A stretch of DNA of 64,000 nt from Lachnospiraceae bacterium (lineage in GTDB: Bacteria > Bacillota > Clostridia > Lachnospirales > Lachnospiraceae), in assembly GCA_910574865.1 (NCBI GenBank), contig CAJTDN010000008.1, positions 186,001 through 250,000 on the forward strand, given 5' to 3'. This document shows, one piece after another, positions 54,735 to 63,199 of the stretch (position 1 is the stretch's first letter; every line of letters starts with the position of its first letter). The notes under the pieces were generated by a model. The model saw only the letters and a list, made by a program, of their open reading frames with translations. It had not been told where the DNA came from and searched no databases. The translations under genes and the position numbers were made by a program.

Positions 54735-55286
54735 TCATTGCGTTTTCAAAAATTCCTCTTCAGAAATTTCCTTTTCGTCCTCCGTGAAAAAGGCGATACT
54801 GTCGAACCCGCTCTCCGTCACGAAGATAAACGGCTCCTCCGGGTTCGTGCGAAATACCGTTTCCCCGCCGTCCGTCGTGACCACGATTTTGCCAATCTCC
54901 TGCGGGTTTAATGACAGATACATCCGGTTCGCATGATACCTCCCGTCCGTTTCAAGCATCACGGAAGAATCTCCCGCTTCCCTCAGCCCGTCCTCTCCCT
55001 TTACCCACCAATCAAAAAACGGCGCCTTCTCATAATAAACGTAACGCGTGCCCTGCCCTTCATCCAGACAAGCCAGAAACACCATCAGTCCTTCTTCCCG
55101 CACCCACAAAACCTCGCTATACTTTCCCTGGAATTCTTCGTAAAATGCCACCTCCAAATCCACGCCCTTGTAAGGGAAATGTCGTTCCTGGACGTAGTGC
55201 CATACCAAAAAATAACACGGATATGCGCACGCCAGAATGAGAACGACCACGCCGATGACAAGGACACGCTTATACCTCTTCTTCAT
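54735..55286 (-). CDS. single-helix membrane-anchored protein, unknown
   Basis: 183 aa from ATG 55286 with GCGAGG upstream. A basic start and one hydrophobic helix (VLVIGVVVLILACAYPCYFLVWHY) anchor an outer domain of about 150 residues, beta-rich and acidic at its end (DEKEISEEEFLKTQ). No family recognised. Its upstream region has repeat copy 2. Confidence 0.72.
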   Translation of the reverse strand: MKKRYKRVLVIGVVVLILACAYPCYFLVWHYVQERHFPYKGVDLEVAFYEEFQGKYSEVLWVREEGLMVFLACLDEGQGTRYVYYEKAPFFDWWVKGEDGLREAGDSSVMLETDGRYHANRMYLSLNPQEIGKIVVTTDGGETVFRTNPEEPFIFVTESGFDSIAFFTEDEKEISEEEFLKTQ

Positions 55287-55339
55287 AATCAACCTCGCTT
55301 TCTTCACGCTTTTTACAAGCCCCGCACAAGCCAACAACC

Positions 55340-55560
55340 CCGCTGCAAGCAACGGGGTATTGGTCTCCGCTCCGCTTCGGTCGGTGCTAAACATGCGCCA
55401 CGGGTCGCTACGCCCCCCTCGCGGCAGTCGCCAAATGCTTGCAAGCAATCACTTGGCCCGTTGCTCGCGGGAATCAGGCACACCCTACGGCATTCACCAA
55501 ATGTCCACTTCACGACCACTCGGCTCATCACCCACGGGAATCAAACACGGGGCTTGCTTC
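55340..55560. repeat. palindrome-rich noncoding repeat, copy 2
   Basis: TCTCCGCTCCGCTTCGG and following bases resemble 54310-54340. Short inverted pairs such as ATGCTTGCAAGCAAT occur. No gene is supported between 55287 and 55696; frames here are shadows. Confidence 0.45.
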
Positions 55561-55696
55561 CAATTTTTCCCAACACATGATACCACGAGGTTTTGATTTT
55601 TTCCATTATCCGTGTATAAAACGTCCTTTTTTGGTCGTAATCGGGAAGTTTTCCAAAATTTGCACGCGATGGCACAAGTATATTCACCCTCACGGT

Positions 55697-56077
55697 TCAA
55701 GACAAAAACACCATGGCGAAATCCTTTAGCCAGCAACAGATGGAAATGATTCTTCCCGTCACGGTAAACACTGACAACGACGTTTTCATAAAATATCCCG
55801 TCATCACCAAGCCAAAACCCAGGACTGTCAGTATCGTCCATTTCATCCTCTTCGGTTCGCTCTTATACAAGTACAAAAGGCGATACACGTAATATACGCA
55901 CAACAAGACATTTCGCATAATGCCCATGGTCAAATATGCATACACCCAAAATCCGTTTGTCGGCATTTCAGCAACTCCGAAAAAGAGTGCGTACGACCAT
56001 TTCACAACCATATTCACCACTGCAACGGCGATATAAATCCCCAGCCATAACTTTTTCTTTTCCAAAATTTCTATCAA
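55697..56077 (-). CDS. small multi-helix membrane protein, unknown
   Basis: About 126 aa if started at TTG 56077, which follows AAAAGGGG; an ATG at 56161 lies inside the upstream gene. Four hydrophobic segments (LGIYIAVAVVNMVVKWSYAL, YAYLTMGIMRNVLLCVYYVY, WTILTVLGFGLVMTGYF, a last one). It follows another small membrane protein and a secreted protein, downstream of the AgrD-like gene; role could be immunity or transport (inference). Confidence 0.65.
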   Translation of the reverse strand: MIEILEKKKLWLGIYIAVAVVNMVVKWSYALFFGVAEMPTNGFWVYAYLTMGIMRNVLLCVYYVYRLLYLYKSEPKRMKWTILTVLGFGLVMTGYFMKTSLSVFTVTGRIISICCWLKDFAMVFLS

Positions 56078-56111
56078 ATTTTTCCCCTTTTCGTTACCTA
56101 TAACACACCCT

Positions 56112-56549
56112 CTACCAAGATTGCACTCCAAACTTATTATGATAATGCCACGAAACGGCATTTGTTACGAATACCAAAAGACAAAAGAGTAAATCCCACA
56201 AATTTTCCTTTCCTAAATTCAACAAATGCACCCTTGAAACAAATAAAACAACTATCATTCCATAGTTCATGACAAGTTCCGTTATTCTCCACTTCTTTCT
56301 CCCCTTTTCGTTGCACTCATCTTTATAAAATCCCCACCAGGAAATCAAATTAGGAACAACCAGAATTGCATCCACAAGAATAATCCACCCCATGCTTTCT
56401 TTATGATTTGGTACTGCCCAAACCCAAACAAAAACCGATACTAACAGCCCCACATAGGTAATCCAATTCACAATTTTACAGACAGTCCCTTTCGTTGTAT
56501 TCCCGCGCAAACCAAAAAAATTCAGCATAACATCAAATATTTTCTTCAT
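56112..56549 (-). CDS. small multi-helix membrane protein, unknown
   Basis: 145 aa with four predicted helices (WITYVGLLVSVFVWVWAV, IILVDAILVVPNLISWWGF, ITELVMNYGMIVVLFVS, LLFCLLVFVTNAVSW). A charged loop (YKDECNEKGRKKWR) sits in the middle. GGAGG precedes the ATG. No family recognised. Lies 76 bp after the secreted-protein gene and probably in its transcript. Confidence 0.75.
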   Translation of the reverse strand: MKKIFDVMLNFFGLRGNTTKGTVCKIVNWITYVGLLVSVFVWVWAVPNHKESMGWIILVDAILVVPNLISWWGFYKDECNEKGRKKWRITELVMNYGMIVVLFVSRVHLLNLGKENLWDLLFCLLVFVTNAVSWHYHNKFGVQSW

Positions 56550-56625
56550 TATATTTCCTCCTTAAAAATTCCCCCAAATCCCATCAAGCCGCGCAAAAAC
56601 ATTGTTTTCACGCGGCTTCATTTTC

Positions 56626-57264
56626 TTACTGGGCTCCAAAATTAGCCGTACTGGCAATACCATCTGGTAGCGGTATTACATACATGATGATTCCTGTTCC
56701 ATTCGACTTTACTTGCCCAATCTGGGCTTTATAGGACACTACCTGCAAATTCGCGACAAAAGCCGCAATCCTGCATGCTTGACCCAGAATTGACTGTGCT
56801 TTCGTTAATTTACTTAGCATGTTCGCCAAAATAGTCAATGGATGCACGTTTGCAAGCGCATTATACAAATCATCAGCTTGTTCGTTATTCATATAAACCA
56901 AAACCGCTCCCGTCGCCCAAGTCTCAATCTTGCTTTGTCCTCTTGCCCTTGAAGAGGCAAAATAGATGGTTGCCTTAAAATCGTCATCTATGATTGCCCC
57001 CTCCGATTTGACCGCCTCATTAATTCCGTCAATATTGCCCTGCACGAATTGTATCGTATACTCGGAATATCCCGCTTCCCGTGCTTGCTCCGCATCCATC
57101 GACATGGTACCATCGGCATTCTTTGAGAAAAACCTCTCGATTCCTTCCACATCAATCACGTTTGCCGGTTCCTCGACCGGTGCCGCCGCTGCGACCATGC
57201 CCATAGATAAAATTGTTGCTCCGGCCAAAACCAATGATAATAATCTTTTCACTATTTTTTTCAT
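56626..57264 (-). CDS. secreted protein of unknown function in the AgrD transcript
   Basis: 212 aa. A signal peptide (MKKIVKRLLSLVLAGATILS, cleavage after about AAAAP) is followed by an acidic N-terminal part and a Gly/Ala-rich helical C-terminal part ending NGTGIIMYVIPLPDGIASTA. No catalytic motif. GGAGG nine bases before the ATG. It starts 162 bp after the AgrD-like gene on the same strand, so quorum-controlled expression is plausible. Could be a bacteriocin-like or surface-active product. Confidence 0.8.
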   Translation of the reverse strand: MKKIVKRLLSLVLAGATILSMGMVAAAAPVEEPANVIDVEGIERFFSKNADGTMSMDAEQAREAGYSEYTIQFVQGNIDGINEAVKSEGAIIDDDFKATIYFASSRARGQSKIETWATGAVLVYMNNEQADDLYNALANVHPLTILANMLSKLTKAQSILGQACRIAAFVANLQVVSYKAQIGQVKSNGTGIIMYVIPLPDGIASTANFGAQ

Positions 57265-57426
57265 TTACATGTACCTCCATTTTTCTAGTATTACCGCTTC
57301 ATTTCAATCCTCTGTAAACCTTCATTTTTTACCACGTTCCCTCTCCAAATCAAACATTCCACAATGGATTCACCCCTTTCCATGTGACACATACCTGCGA
57401 TACGCGCCACCTACTTGGCTTCCCGT

Positions 57427-57582
57427 CTACTTCCTGCGCTTGTGCCCGTCTTTTTGCGCCACTGCCCTCAACTCCTCGGGAATCTTCGGATCGTATAATC
57501 CAAAAATATGACTTTTCCCAACAGAATTCTGTCCTATTTTTGTGATACAACACCCAATCCATCTTTTCACTTCTGCCTTCAT
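57427..57582 (-). CDS. agrD: AgrD-like cyclic peptide autoinducer precursor
   Basis: 51 aa: a basic/amphipathic leader MKAEVKRWIGCCITKIG, a core NSVGKSHIFGLY and the charged tail DPKIPEELRAV then QKDGHKRRK. The DPKIPEEL-type tail after the peptide core is the hallmark of AgrD proteins. No Cys lies five residues before the tail; Ser in KSHIFGLY could form the lactone, as in the serine lactone GBAP of Enterococcus (inference). AGGTGA precedes ATG 57582. Divergent from the kinase gene; its promoter has regulator boxes. Confidence 0.78.
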   Translation of the reverse strand: MKAEVKRWIGCCITKIGQNSVGKSHIFGLYDPKIPEELRAVAQKDGHKRRK

Positions 57583-57623
57583 TTGTTTTCACCTCGCTTT
57601 CTCGGTTGTGTTTTGTTGTCTCT

Positions 57624-57708
57624 ATTATACACGACAATTCTCCATTTTTAACAAATTTTCCTAAACGATGCTTTTTCCTTCCTAAACGCAATCCTTCTTG
57701 CGAAAACG
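57624..57708 (-). promoter_or_regulatory. agrD promoter with LytTR direct repeats
   Basis: On the minus strand CGTTTAGGAA occurs at 57688-57679 and 57667-57658, exactly 21 bp apart, with a weaker CGTTTTCGCA 20 bp further up (57708). The proximal box starts 38 bp before a TATAAT (57629-57624) preceded by GTG. Confidence 0.75.
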
Positions 57709-57856
57709 TTCAAAAAAATAACGTTCACGCCATTCCACACGTATTCCTTATTTTTACGATACTACATCTATCCACTCCTTCGCTAACCAATTAATCTTCC
57801 AATGATAGTTCTTCCAAATAGGAATGCGACAGATAATTTAGCGAAAATCTGAACGC

Positions 57857-57902
57857 ATTATACAATAAACGGACATCCCATTTTTAAAATTTATTGTATA
57901 AT
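57857..57902. promoter_or_regulatory. 13-bp perfect inverted repeat upstream of the kinase gene
   Basis: ATTATACAATAAA (57857-57869) and TTTATTGTATAAT (57890-57902), 20 bp apart, place a TATAAT in each direction. The plus-strand one is the likely -10 for the kinase. The rest of 57709-58000 has no gene. Confidence 0.6.
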
Positions 57903-58000
57903 ACAAATTAAGCTTTTGGAAAAGTCGGAGCCATTATGAAACTTTGGAATATGTGTTTTTGCTTTATCATGCATAAAAAACAGAAAGGAATATATATGCC

Positions 58001-59305
58001 ATGGAATTATTACCCCACATTATTGCAGGTACCTTCGTCTATTTTATACCTCTTTGCTGTTTTCTTCCCTTCAAAATGAAAGCAACAGAAAAAGGTATGC
58101 TTTTTCTCATATTGTTTATCAATATCGTCCTCATGGCATATGTTTGGGGAAATATCGGAGTGATTCTTTTACTTGTCACTACCGGCCTTTATATCTCCTT
58201 CATTCATCCACAGCGTCTAAAAAATATATGCGTCCTGATTGTGACCTACATGTTTTGCGTGATTTATGACAATGCCACTTCCATATTTTGTACACTTCTG
58301 GGGTTTCCAGTTTATTCTATGGAGAAAACCTCTTCTTCGCTTATGATTTATGACATTGCCACAATGTTTCTTCTCATCCCTATCTGTGTCCTCCTTGCCA
58401 AGCTCTTCAGGCACCTGGCGAGAAAAATAAACGTGGCTTATTCCATACGCTTGTTCCCAGCCATCCTGGTGAACCTATTGTTCTGCCTTTTTATCTTCTT
58501 GTTTAACATTATCGCGGGGGAGGACGTGGGCTATACCACGGAGATTGTCACCTTCAATTGCATTTTGTTCACCTGCCATTTTATCGTCAACAGCATCGCC
58601 ACCATACGGTACGTCAAATCCCGCGTTTCCGAGCAGGAGATGAAAACCAGGCAAGAAGCGTTCGACGCGTTACAACGTTACACGGAACAGTTGGAAAATA
58701 CATATGACACCTTGCGTTCTTTCAAGCACGATTATCACAATATCATGCTCTCCATGTCCCATTATATCGAATCCGGGGACATGGATGGATTGAAACTATT
58801 TTTTAATGAAAAGATTACCCCCTTGGACAGACAGATTTCCAAAGATACCGCACACTTGAACCAGTTAGAAAACTTGAAAATCCCGGAACTCAAAGGGCTT
58901 CTCACCAGCAAGTTATTATATGCGGCCGACCAGGACATCGACGTGAAGATTGATGTCCGCGACGAGGTTTCCACCCTCCCCATGGATGCCATCGACCTTG
59001 TGCGGGTGATGGGCATCCTGCTTGACAACGCGATTGAGGCCGCCTTGGAAAGCGACACGCCCGCCCTCCAGTTCTCGATGGTCGCATTGGAAAAGGAGTG
59101 CCTCATTATTATCAAGAACACGTTCGTTGACAAGGGGATTCCCCTTGCCTCCATCCGTCGGCCGGACGTTTCTTCAAAAGGCAAAAACCGGGGTGTCGGT
59201 TTGTACAACGTGGAGCAAATAGTTCAAAAATATAAGGATATTTTCTGGGAAACGGAAACCAGCGAAGGTTTATTTGTCCAACGCCTGCAACTGCCGTTCG
59301 GGTGA
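58001..59305 (+). CDS. agrC: AgrC-type sensor histidine kinase
   Basis: 434 aa. About six N-terminal membrane helices (residues 5-200), then a dimerisation helix with SFKHDYHNIM and a GHKL ATPase domain with LLDNAIEAAL and GKNRGVGLYNV. This plan is the HPK10 group that senses cyclic peptides. GAAAGGA precedes ATG 58001. The regulator gene follows after 432 bp, an unusually long gap that now contains a MITE-like element. Confidence 0.93.
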   Translation: MELLPHIIAGTFVYFIPLCCFLPFKMKATEKGMLFLILFINIVLMAYVWGNIGVILLLVTTGLYISFIHPQRLKNICVLIVTYMFCVIYDNATSIFCTLLGFPVYSMEKTSSSLMIYDIATMFLLIPICVLLAKLFRHLARKINVAYSIRLFPAILVNLLFCLFIFLFNIIAGEDVGYTTEIVTFNCILFTCHFIVNSIATIRYVKSRVSEQEMKTRQEAFDALQRYTEQLENTYDTLRSFKHDYHNIMLSMSHYIESGDMDGLKLFFNEKITPLDRQISKDTAHLNQLENLKIPELKGLLTSKLLYAADQDIDVKIDVRDEVSTLPMDAIDLVRVMGILLDNAIEAALESDTPALQFSMVALEKECLIIIKNTFVDKGIPLASIRRPDVSSKGKNRGVGLYNVEQIVQKYKDIFWETETSEGLFVQRLQLPFG

Positions 59306-59384
59306 AACGGCGTTACCGTTCCGCCAGATTCGCTCATTTACCGCGCCGGCTGTGCGAACATGTGATGGAGCCACATTGCAATGA

Positions 59385-59449
59385 CGCTTATGCACTGGAA
59401 AGTAACGTTTAGGAAATTATTTTCCATATCACATAAATCAGTGTATACT
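59385..59449 (+). promoter_or_regulatory. second LytTR-controlled promoter, before the regulator gene
   Basis: CGCTTATGCA (59385-59394) and CGTTTAGGAA (59406-59415) are 21 bp apart; the second starts exactly 38 bp before TATACT (59444-59449), preceded by GTG. This is the same geometry as the agrD promoter. Confidence 0.72.
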
Positions 59450-59506
59450 AATACTATCCGGATCCCAAGGCCATGTGTTTCATGCCTGCGGCACGAAACC
59501 AGTCCT

Positions 59507-59670
59507 CTAGTGTCTTGTCCCGTTGACTTTCAGCAAAACGGCGTAGAATGAATTTCCATCTGCAAGGCAACTGAACGAGGCGATGCGGTGGCATCGTTGA
59601 GCGAAGTTAACGTGGCAGATGGAAATTCAGACAAGTCGTTTTACGAAATGTCAACGGGACAAGACACTAG
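59507..59670. mobile_element. 164-bp MITE-like element
   Basis: Perfect 21-bp terminal inverted repeats (left CTAGTGTCTTGTCCCGTTG...; right complement ending ...CAAGACACTAG) flank a second 15-bp stem (TGAATTTCCATCTGC 59549-59563 with its complement 59615-59629) and an inner GATGC/GCATC hairpin. No transposase. CTAG at both ends would fit insertion at TA by an IS630/Tc1-type transposase (inference). It sits between a regulated promoter and the regulator start. Confidence 0.82.
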
Positions 59671-59737
59671 GACGAAATAACATATGGCTTTGAGGCTCGC
59701 CCTCCAAACTCGCACATAACGAAAGGAGCTACCTACC

Positions 59738-60469
59738 ATGTTGGACGTATATATTTGTGAAGATGAAAAAGAACAACTTGACTTATTTTCCGGTTATGTT
59801 TCAAACACCATCTTAATAGAAGATCTGGACATGCGGCTGGCCTTGTCCACGCAAGATTACCATGAACTGTTAGAACTTTTTCCCCCTTCCGGGAACACCG
59901 CGGTGTTTTTCCTCGATATTGACTTGAAGTCGGATATCGACGGACTCATGCTTGCCCAACGCATCCGCCAGCTACAACCGCGTTGTTTTATCGTATTTAT
60001 CACTTCCCACGGCGAATGCGGGATGGAGACATTCCAATACAAGGTGGAGGCGTTGGACTTTATCCGCAAGGGCGACACGAAAGAAATCCAGGAAAGAATC
60101 AAGAGCTGTCTGCTGGATGTCGCGGATAAAATCCGCAACGACCCAAAAATTTTCCACTACAAAATCGGGGAACGCCATGCTTCCATACCATTTGACCAAA
60201 TCGTGAGTTTCCAGACAGCGGGTGACGCGCACAAAATCACGGTACACGCCATGAACAAAACATCCGAATTTTTCGGTTCTTTGAAAAATATCGAAAAGAG
60301 CCTGGACAAACGGTTCTACCGCTGCCACCGCTCCTATATCATTAACAAGGACTTTATTGACAAGGTGGATTACGAATTATTCGACGTACACATGAAAAAC
60401 GGCATGAAATGCCCCTTTTCTTTCCGCGCGAAAGGCGGGTTGAGAAAACTGATGCGCCAGGCGCAGTAA
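59738..60469 (+). CDS. agrA: AgrA-type response regulator with LytTR domain
   Basis: 243 aa. Receiver domain with acidic residues CEDEKEQ, phosphoacceptor in VFFLDIDLKSDIDG and K in LDFIRKGD; then a LytTR domain (HYKIGERHASIPFDQIVSFQ, FYRCHRSYIINKDFIDKVD, FSFRAKGGLRKLM). AAAGGAG precedes the ATG. Expected to bind the 21-bp-spaced boxes at 57658-57688 and 59385-59415. Confidence 0.94.
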   Translation: MLDVYICEDEKEQLDLFSGYVSNTILIEDLDMRLALSTQDYHELLELFPPSGNTAVFFLDIDLKSDIDGLMLAQRIRQLQPRCFIVFITSHGECGMETFQYKVEALDFIRKGDTKEIQERIKSCLLDVADKIRNDPKIFHYKIGERHASIPFDQIVSFQTAGDAHKITVHAMNKTSEFFGSLKNIEKSLDKRFYRCHRSYIINKDFIDKVDYELFDVHMKNGMKCPFSFRAKGGLRKLMRQAQ

Positions 60470-60553
60470 AATATCCTACCACAAGCTGTAAGATATTGGT
60501 CTTTGCTTCAGTCGGTACTAGATACCACTGGCATATAGCGTCCTTACACAAAA

Positions 60554-60572
60554 GAGGCGGCCACGCCGCCTC
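60554..60572. terminator. bidirectional terminator between agrA and agrB
   Basis: GAGGCGGC-CAC-GCCGCCTC is a perfect 8-bp GC-rich stem. On the minus strand TTTTGTG follows; on the plus strand an AT-rich stretch with CTTTTT lies a little further on. Confidence 0.75.
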
Positions 60573-60590
60573 CGAAAATACTCTTTTTAC

Positions 60591-61151
60591 TCACTTTTTT
60601 GCTTTCATGCATGGTAACAGCGTCACCAGTTCGAACACAATCGCGATGAGCAACAAGTACGGTATTTTTCCCGCCGCCACATAACTTACCACCGTGATGA
60701 AGAAATATCCTATGGAAAGAACCATAACATTCCTTCGCGCCTTTACATAGCCCTCCTCCGACAACGGATTATTCTTCGTTCCCTGCGGTCCGAGCAATGC
60801 GAAAACAACGATGCAGACGATATAAAGCCCCACCACGATTCCAAACGGGACCACCATGTGCCGCGACAAGAAGGAAACACCGATGACAAACGCGCCCGTG
60901 GATGACAAACACGCCAGGCTTGTCTGGAAATGCAGCCCGCCCATGTTCATTTTCAACATCCCGAACGCAAGATACAACACTACCGCCTCTTTCAACACCC
61001 CCATGAACCCCGCCATGCTTAAAATGACCGCCGTCATCCACACGTTGTGGGAAAGCACCTGGAAACCCAGTCTCATTTTCATCCTATCGAGTTCCGACCA
61101 CTCCCCGTCCGCGACCATGTACTCCACCATACGATTTACGACTTTCTCCAT
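60591..61151 (-). CDS. agrB: AgrB-like peptide-processing membrane protease
   Basis: 186 aa, five to six helices. The catalytic pair is in GGLHFQTSLAC: His and Cys seven residues apart as in AgrB. The C-terminus is TLLPCMKAKK. It cleaves and cyclises AgrD. It is transcribed toward the regulator gene from its own promoter, apart from agrD (3 kb away), which differs from the usual agrBD pair. GGGAGG precedes the ATG. A dead copy of its 3' end is at 45192-45281. Confidence 0.92.
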   Translation of the reverse strand: MEKVVNRMVEYMVADGEWSELDRMKMRLGFQVLSHNVWMTAVILSMAGFMGVLKEAVVLYLAFGMLKMNMGGLHFQTSLACLSSTGAFVIGVSFLSRHMVVPFGIVVGLYIVCIVVFALLGPQGTKNNPLSEEGYVKARRNVMVLSIGYFFITVVSYVAAGKIPYLLLIAIVFELVTLLPCMKAKK

Positions 61152-61181
61152 CTTCCATCCCTCCCGGACATGTTTTCTTTA

Positions 61182-61209
61182 TTATACCATAAATTTTCAA
61201 TATTTCAAA
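61182..61209 (-). promoter_or_regulatory. agrB promoter
   Basis: TTGAAA (complement 61204-61209), 16-bp spacer, TATAAT (61182-61187) on the minus strand, about 30 bp before the ATG. No 21-bp-spaced regulator box seen, so probably constitutive. Confidence 0.6.
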
Positions 61210-61299
61210 CCCCTTGAAATACCGATAAATTCAAGAAAGTTCAAAATATACGGCGGCGCAAAACCTCCAAAATATGCCCTAATTAGTAACAAATTAGTA

Positions 61300-62661
61300 T
61301 CACACTTTTTCGGTCACGGAATCACCCAAAGAAAGGCAAATCCAGCGGTTGCGCCCCTTTTCCCCGGACTTCAAAAGTCCCCACTTCCCGATCTTCCCGG
61401 TGCTGCTGATCTGCCCATCAGCTTCATCAACAATGGTGAAAACTCCCTTGCCCGTGAAACCGTCCTTCTGGTAGTTCGTTCCTGCGCCCTTGCGGATATA
61501 CAGATCAGGGATTTTCACCCGCACCTTGTAAGGGAATTTTGCCGGGACTTCCGGCTCTGCTGCCGTCCCGGTGATTTTGTCCAGAATGTTCAGGATTTTT
61601 TCACCGTACTTTGCACCAGCCGCCCATCCTTTACCGTGCGGGTTCTCCTGAATCCCCAACCACTCCACAAATTCAGCCGAACCACGGGAAACATATTTGA
61701 ACCGGGGATCAATGCACCCGTTCACCAGCGGATCAGAATTTGCATAGGCTTTCAGGTGCTGAATCTGCGCCCTGATCCCAAGCTGCGGGGTATCGAAGGA
61801 ATTTCCCTTCATGCCGCTGGACGTGACACCCATCCCGCAAAAATTATTCTGATCCAGCGTGACCGCCGAACCGCTGAAAGCAAAGTTCCCGGTTTCAAGA
61901 CAAGACTGGGCAAAAGCCACGTCCCCCCTGATCCCTTCCGCTTTGCCCTCTGAAAGATAAAACGGGATCATGTCAATCACGGACTGCGGCACGGAAGGAT
62001 TGACCGCCCGGATGTAAGCCTGCATCTGCTCCACCGTTGCAACCGCTTCCCCGGCGATTCTGGTATAGCCGTTCATTTCGGTCTTTCCCATAGCCGCCTT
62101 GACTGCTGCCCTGAATGTGTCCATAGTATACCCCATTCCAAGCTGATTCCAAAGGTGTTCAGGATCGCCGTGATTGGAAGCAATCCCCCGCTTGTGTCCT
62201 TCTGCGTGACCGATAATCACCCCATCAGCCAGCGGGTCAAGGTTGTATTTCTCACAAAGGAAAGCAAACAGTTCAACGGCTGCTTCATAGGTACGCTTTG
62301 CGGTTGCCTTTGCCGTTTCCATGTCTGAACAAGTAAAGTTGCTGCCAGAGGTATACTTGATACATCCCGGTTCACACATTTCAATCCCGATATGGGTATT
62401 ATTCCCGCTTCCCTTGCTTCCGCTGCCACAATGCCACCCTCTATGATTCCACGGTAAAGTTTGGTAAACATCCCCCGTGTTCCCATCAATGAACGCATGA
62501 GCGCAAGAATTATCATGATCCGCACTGTTCCAGCTTTTTACAAAAACTATTGCGGATGGCTGCGGGCAACCAACACTATGAAGCATCAGCCCCGCAACCG
62601 TGATTTTCTGTCCTTTCTGGTAACAAGGATTTTTTGTAAGTAAACTTTCAATGATGTTCAT
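61300..62661 (-). CDS. phage-type endolysin: amidase_2, glucosaminidase and SH3
   Basis: 453 aa. Residues 10-180 form an N-acetylmuramoyl-L-alanine amidase (LMLHSVGCPQPS, AHAFIDGNTGDVYQTLPW, GIEMCEP, IIGHAEGHKRG zinc ligands); 215-365 a glucosaminidase-like domain (QSCLETGNFAFSGSA, QNNFCGMG); the last 75 residues a bacterial SH3 domain (VKIPDLYIRKGAGTNY). Cuts host peptidoglycan at lysis. Follows the holin by 5 bp. Confidence 0.94.
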   Translation of the reverse strand: MNIIESLLTKNPCYQKGQKITVAGLMLHSVGCPQPSAIVFVKSWNSADHDNSCAHAFIDGNTGDVYQTLPWNHRGWHCGSGSKGSGNNTHIGIEMCEPGCIKYTSGSNFTCSDMETAKATAKRTYEAAVELFAFLCEKYNLDPLADGVIIGHAEGHKRGIASNHGDPEHLWNQLGMGYTMDTFRAAVKAAMGKTEMNGYTRIAGEAVATVEQMQAYIRAVNPSVPQSVIDMIPFYLSEGKAEGIRGDVAFAQSCLETGNFAFSGSAVTLDQNNFCGMGVTSSGMKGNSFDTPQLGIRAQIQHLKAYANSDPLVNGCIDPRFKYVSRGSAEFVEWLGIQENPHGKGWAAGAKYGEKILNILDKITGTAAEPEVPAKFPYKVRVKIPDLYIRKGAGTNYQKDGFTGKGVFTIVDEADGQISSTGKIGKWGLLKSGEKGRNRWICLSLGDSVTEKV

Positions 62662-62666
62662 TCCGC

Positions 62667-63086
62667 TTATTCCTCGCTTTCTGCTTTCTTTTTCAGTACT
62701 TCAATAGCCTTTGTAATGACCGCCGGGATAGGAATCCCCATCAGCCCCGCATTTTCAATAATGCTGATCGTTTCATTCACAACAAAAGCAATTACAACGG
62801 CATCCCGGATGAAATTAGAACCCATCATCAGATCAAGGCGGCAAGCCACCAGAACCACCAGCAAAGTGACACCCTTCCGACAAAGACCTTTCCACCCGGC
62901 ACGACTTTCCAGCGTTCCTTTCTCGGTCTTTTCGCTGGTATGGAAAACCCCGGCAACAATCAGCCCGGTCACATAATCAATGCCCATGAAAATAAGCAAC
63001 GTGACAAGGGCAGCATCCCACCCACCGAAAAGGGAAGCAATTACACTTCCAGCGCATCCAAGTAACGATAAAATTTTGACCTTCAT
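62667..63086 (-). CDS. phage holin (phage_holin_4 / toxin-secretion type)
   Basis: 139 aa with helices at about 12-35, 37-55, 75-90 and 95-115; IFMGIDYVTGLIVAGVF and SRAGWKGLCRKGVTLLVVLVA are typical of the Cph1/TcdE-type holins. Opens the membrane for the endolysin downstream. Confidence 0.93.
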   Translation of the reverse strand: MKVKILSLLGCAGSVIASLFGGWDAALVTLLIFMGIDYVTGLIVAGVFHTSEKTEKGTLESRAGWKGLCRKGVTLLVVLVACRLDLMMGSNFIRDAVVIAFVVNETISIIENAGLMGIPIPAVITKAIEVLKKKAESEE

Positions 63087-63121
63087 TCTTTCTTACCTCT
63101 CTTTCTGCTTTTGGACACGCA

Positions 63122-63164
63122 AAACCCCCTTTCAGGGCTTCATATAAGCCCATATAGGGGGTTT
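63122..63164 (-). terminator. hairpin between CD1375-like and holin genes
   Basis: AAACCCCCT (63122-63130) pairs with AGGGGGTTT (63156-63164), enclosing GGGCTT/AAGCCC. The minus strand ends GGGGGTTTTGCG. May separate late structural and lysis transcripts. Confidence 0.65.
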
Positions 63165-63199
63165 ATTGTGTCGTTCATAGATTTCCTTACCCTATGACC

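Noticed and set aside
55494-55841. 115-aa minus-strand frame
   Set aside because: Out of frame with the membrane protein at 55697-56077 and extends into repeat sequence; no ribosome site.
57350-57691. 113-aa minus-strand frame overlapping agrD
   Set aside because: It covers the promoter and boxes of agrD; the 51-aa frame has the ribosome site and the family tail.
60575-60612. 22-aa frame MHESKKVSKKSIFGGGVAASFV at the agrB end as an AgrD
   Set aside because: It runs through the GC-rich terminator hairpin, lacks the PKIPEEL-type tail, and a better candidate exists at 57427-57582.
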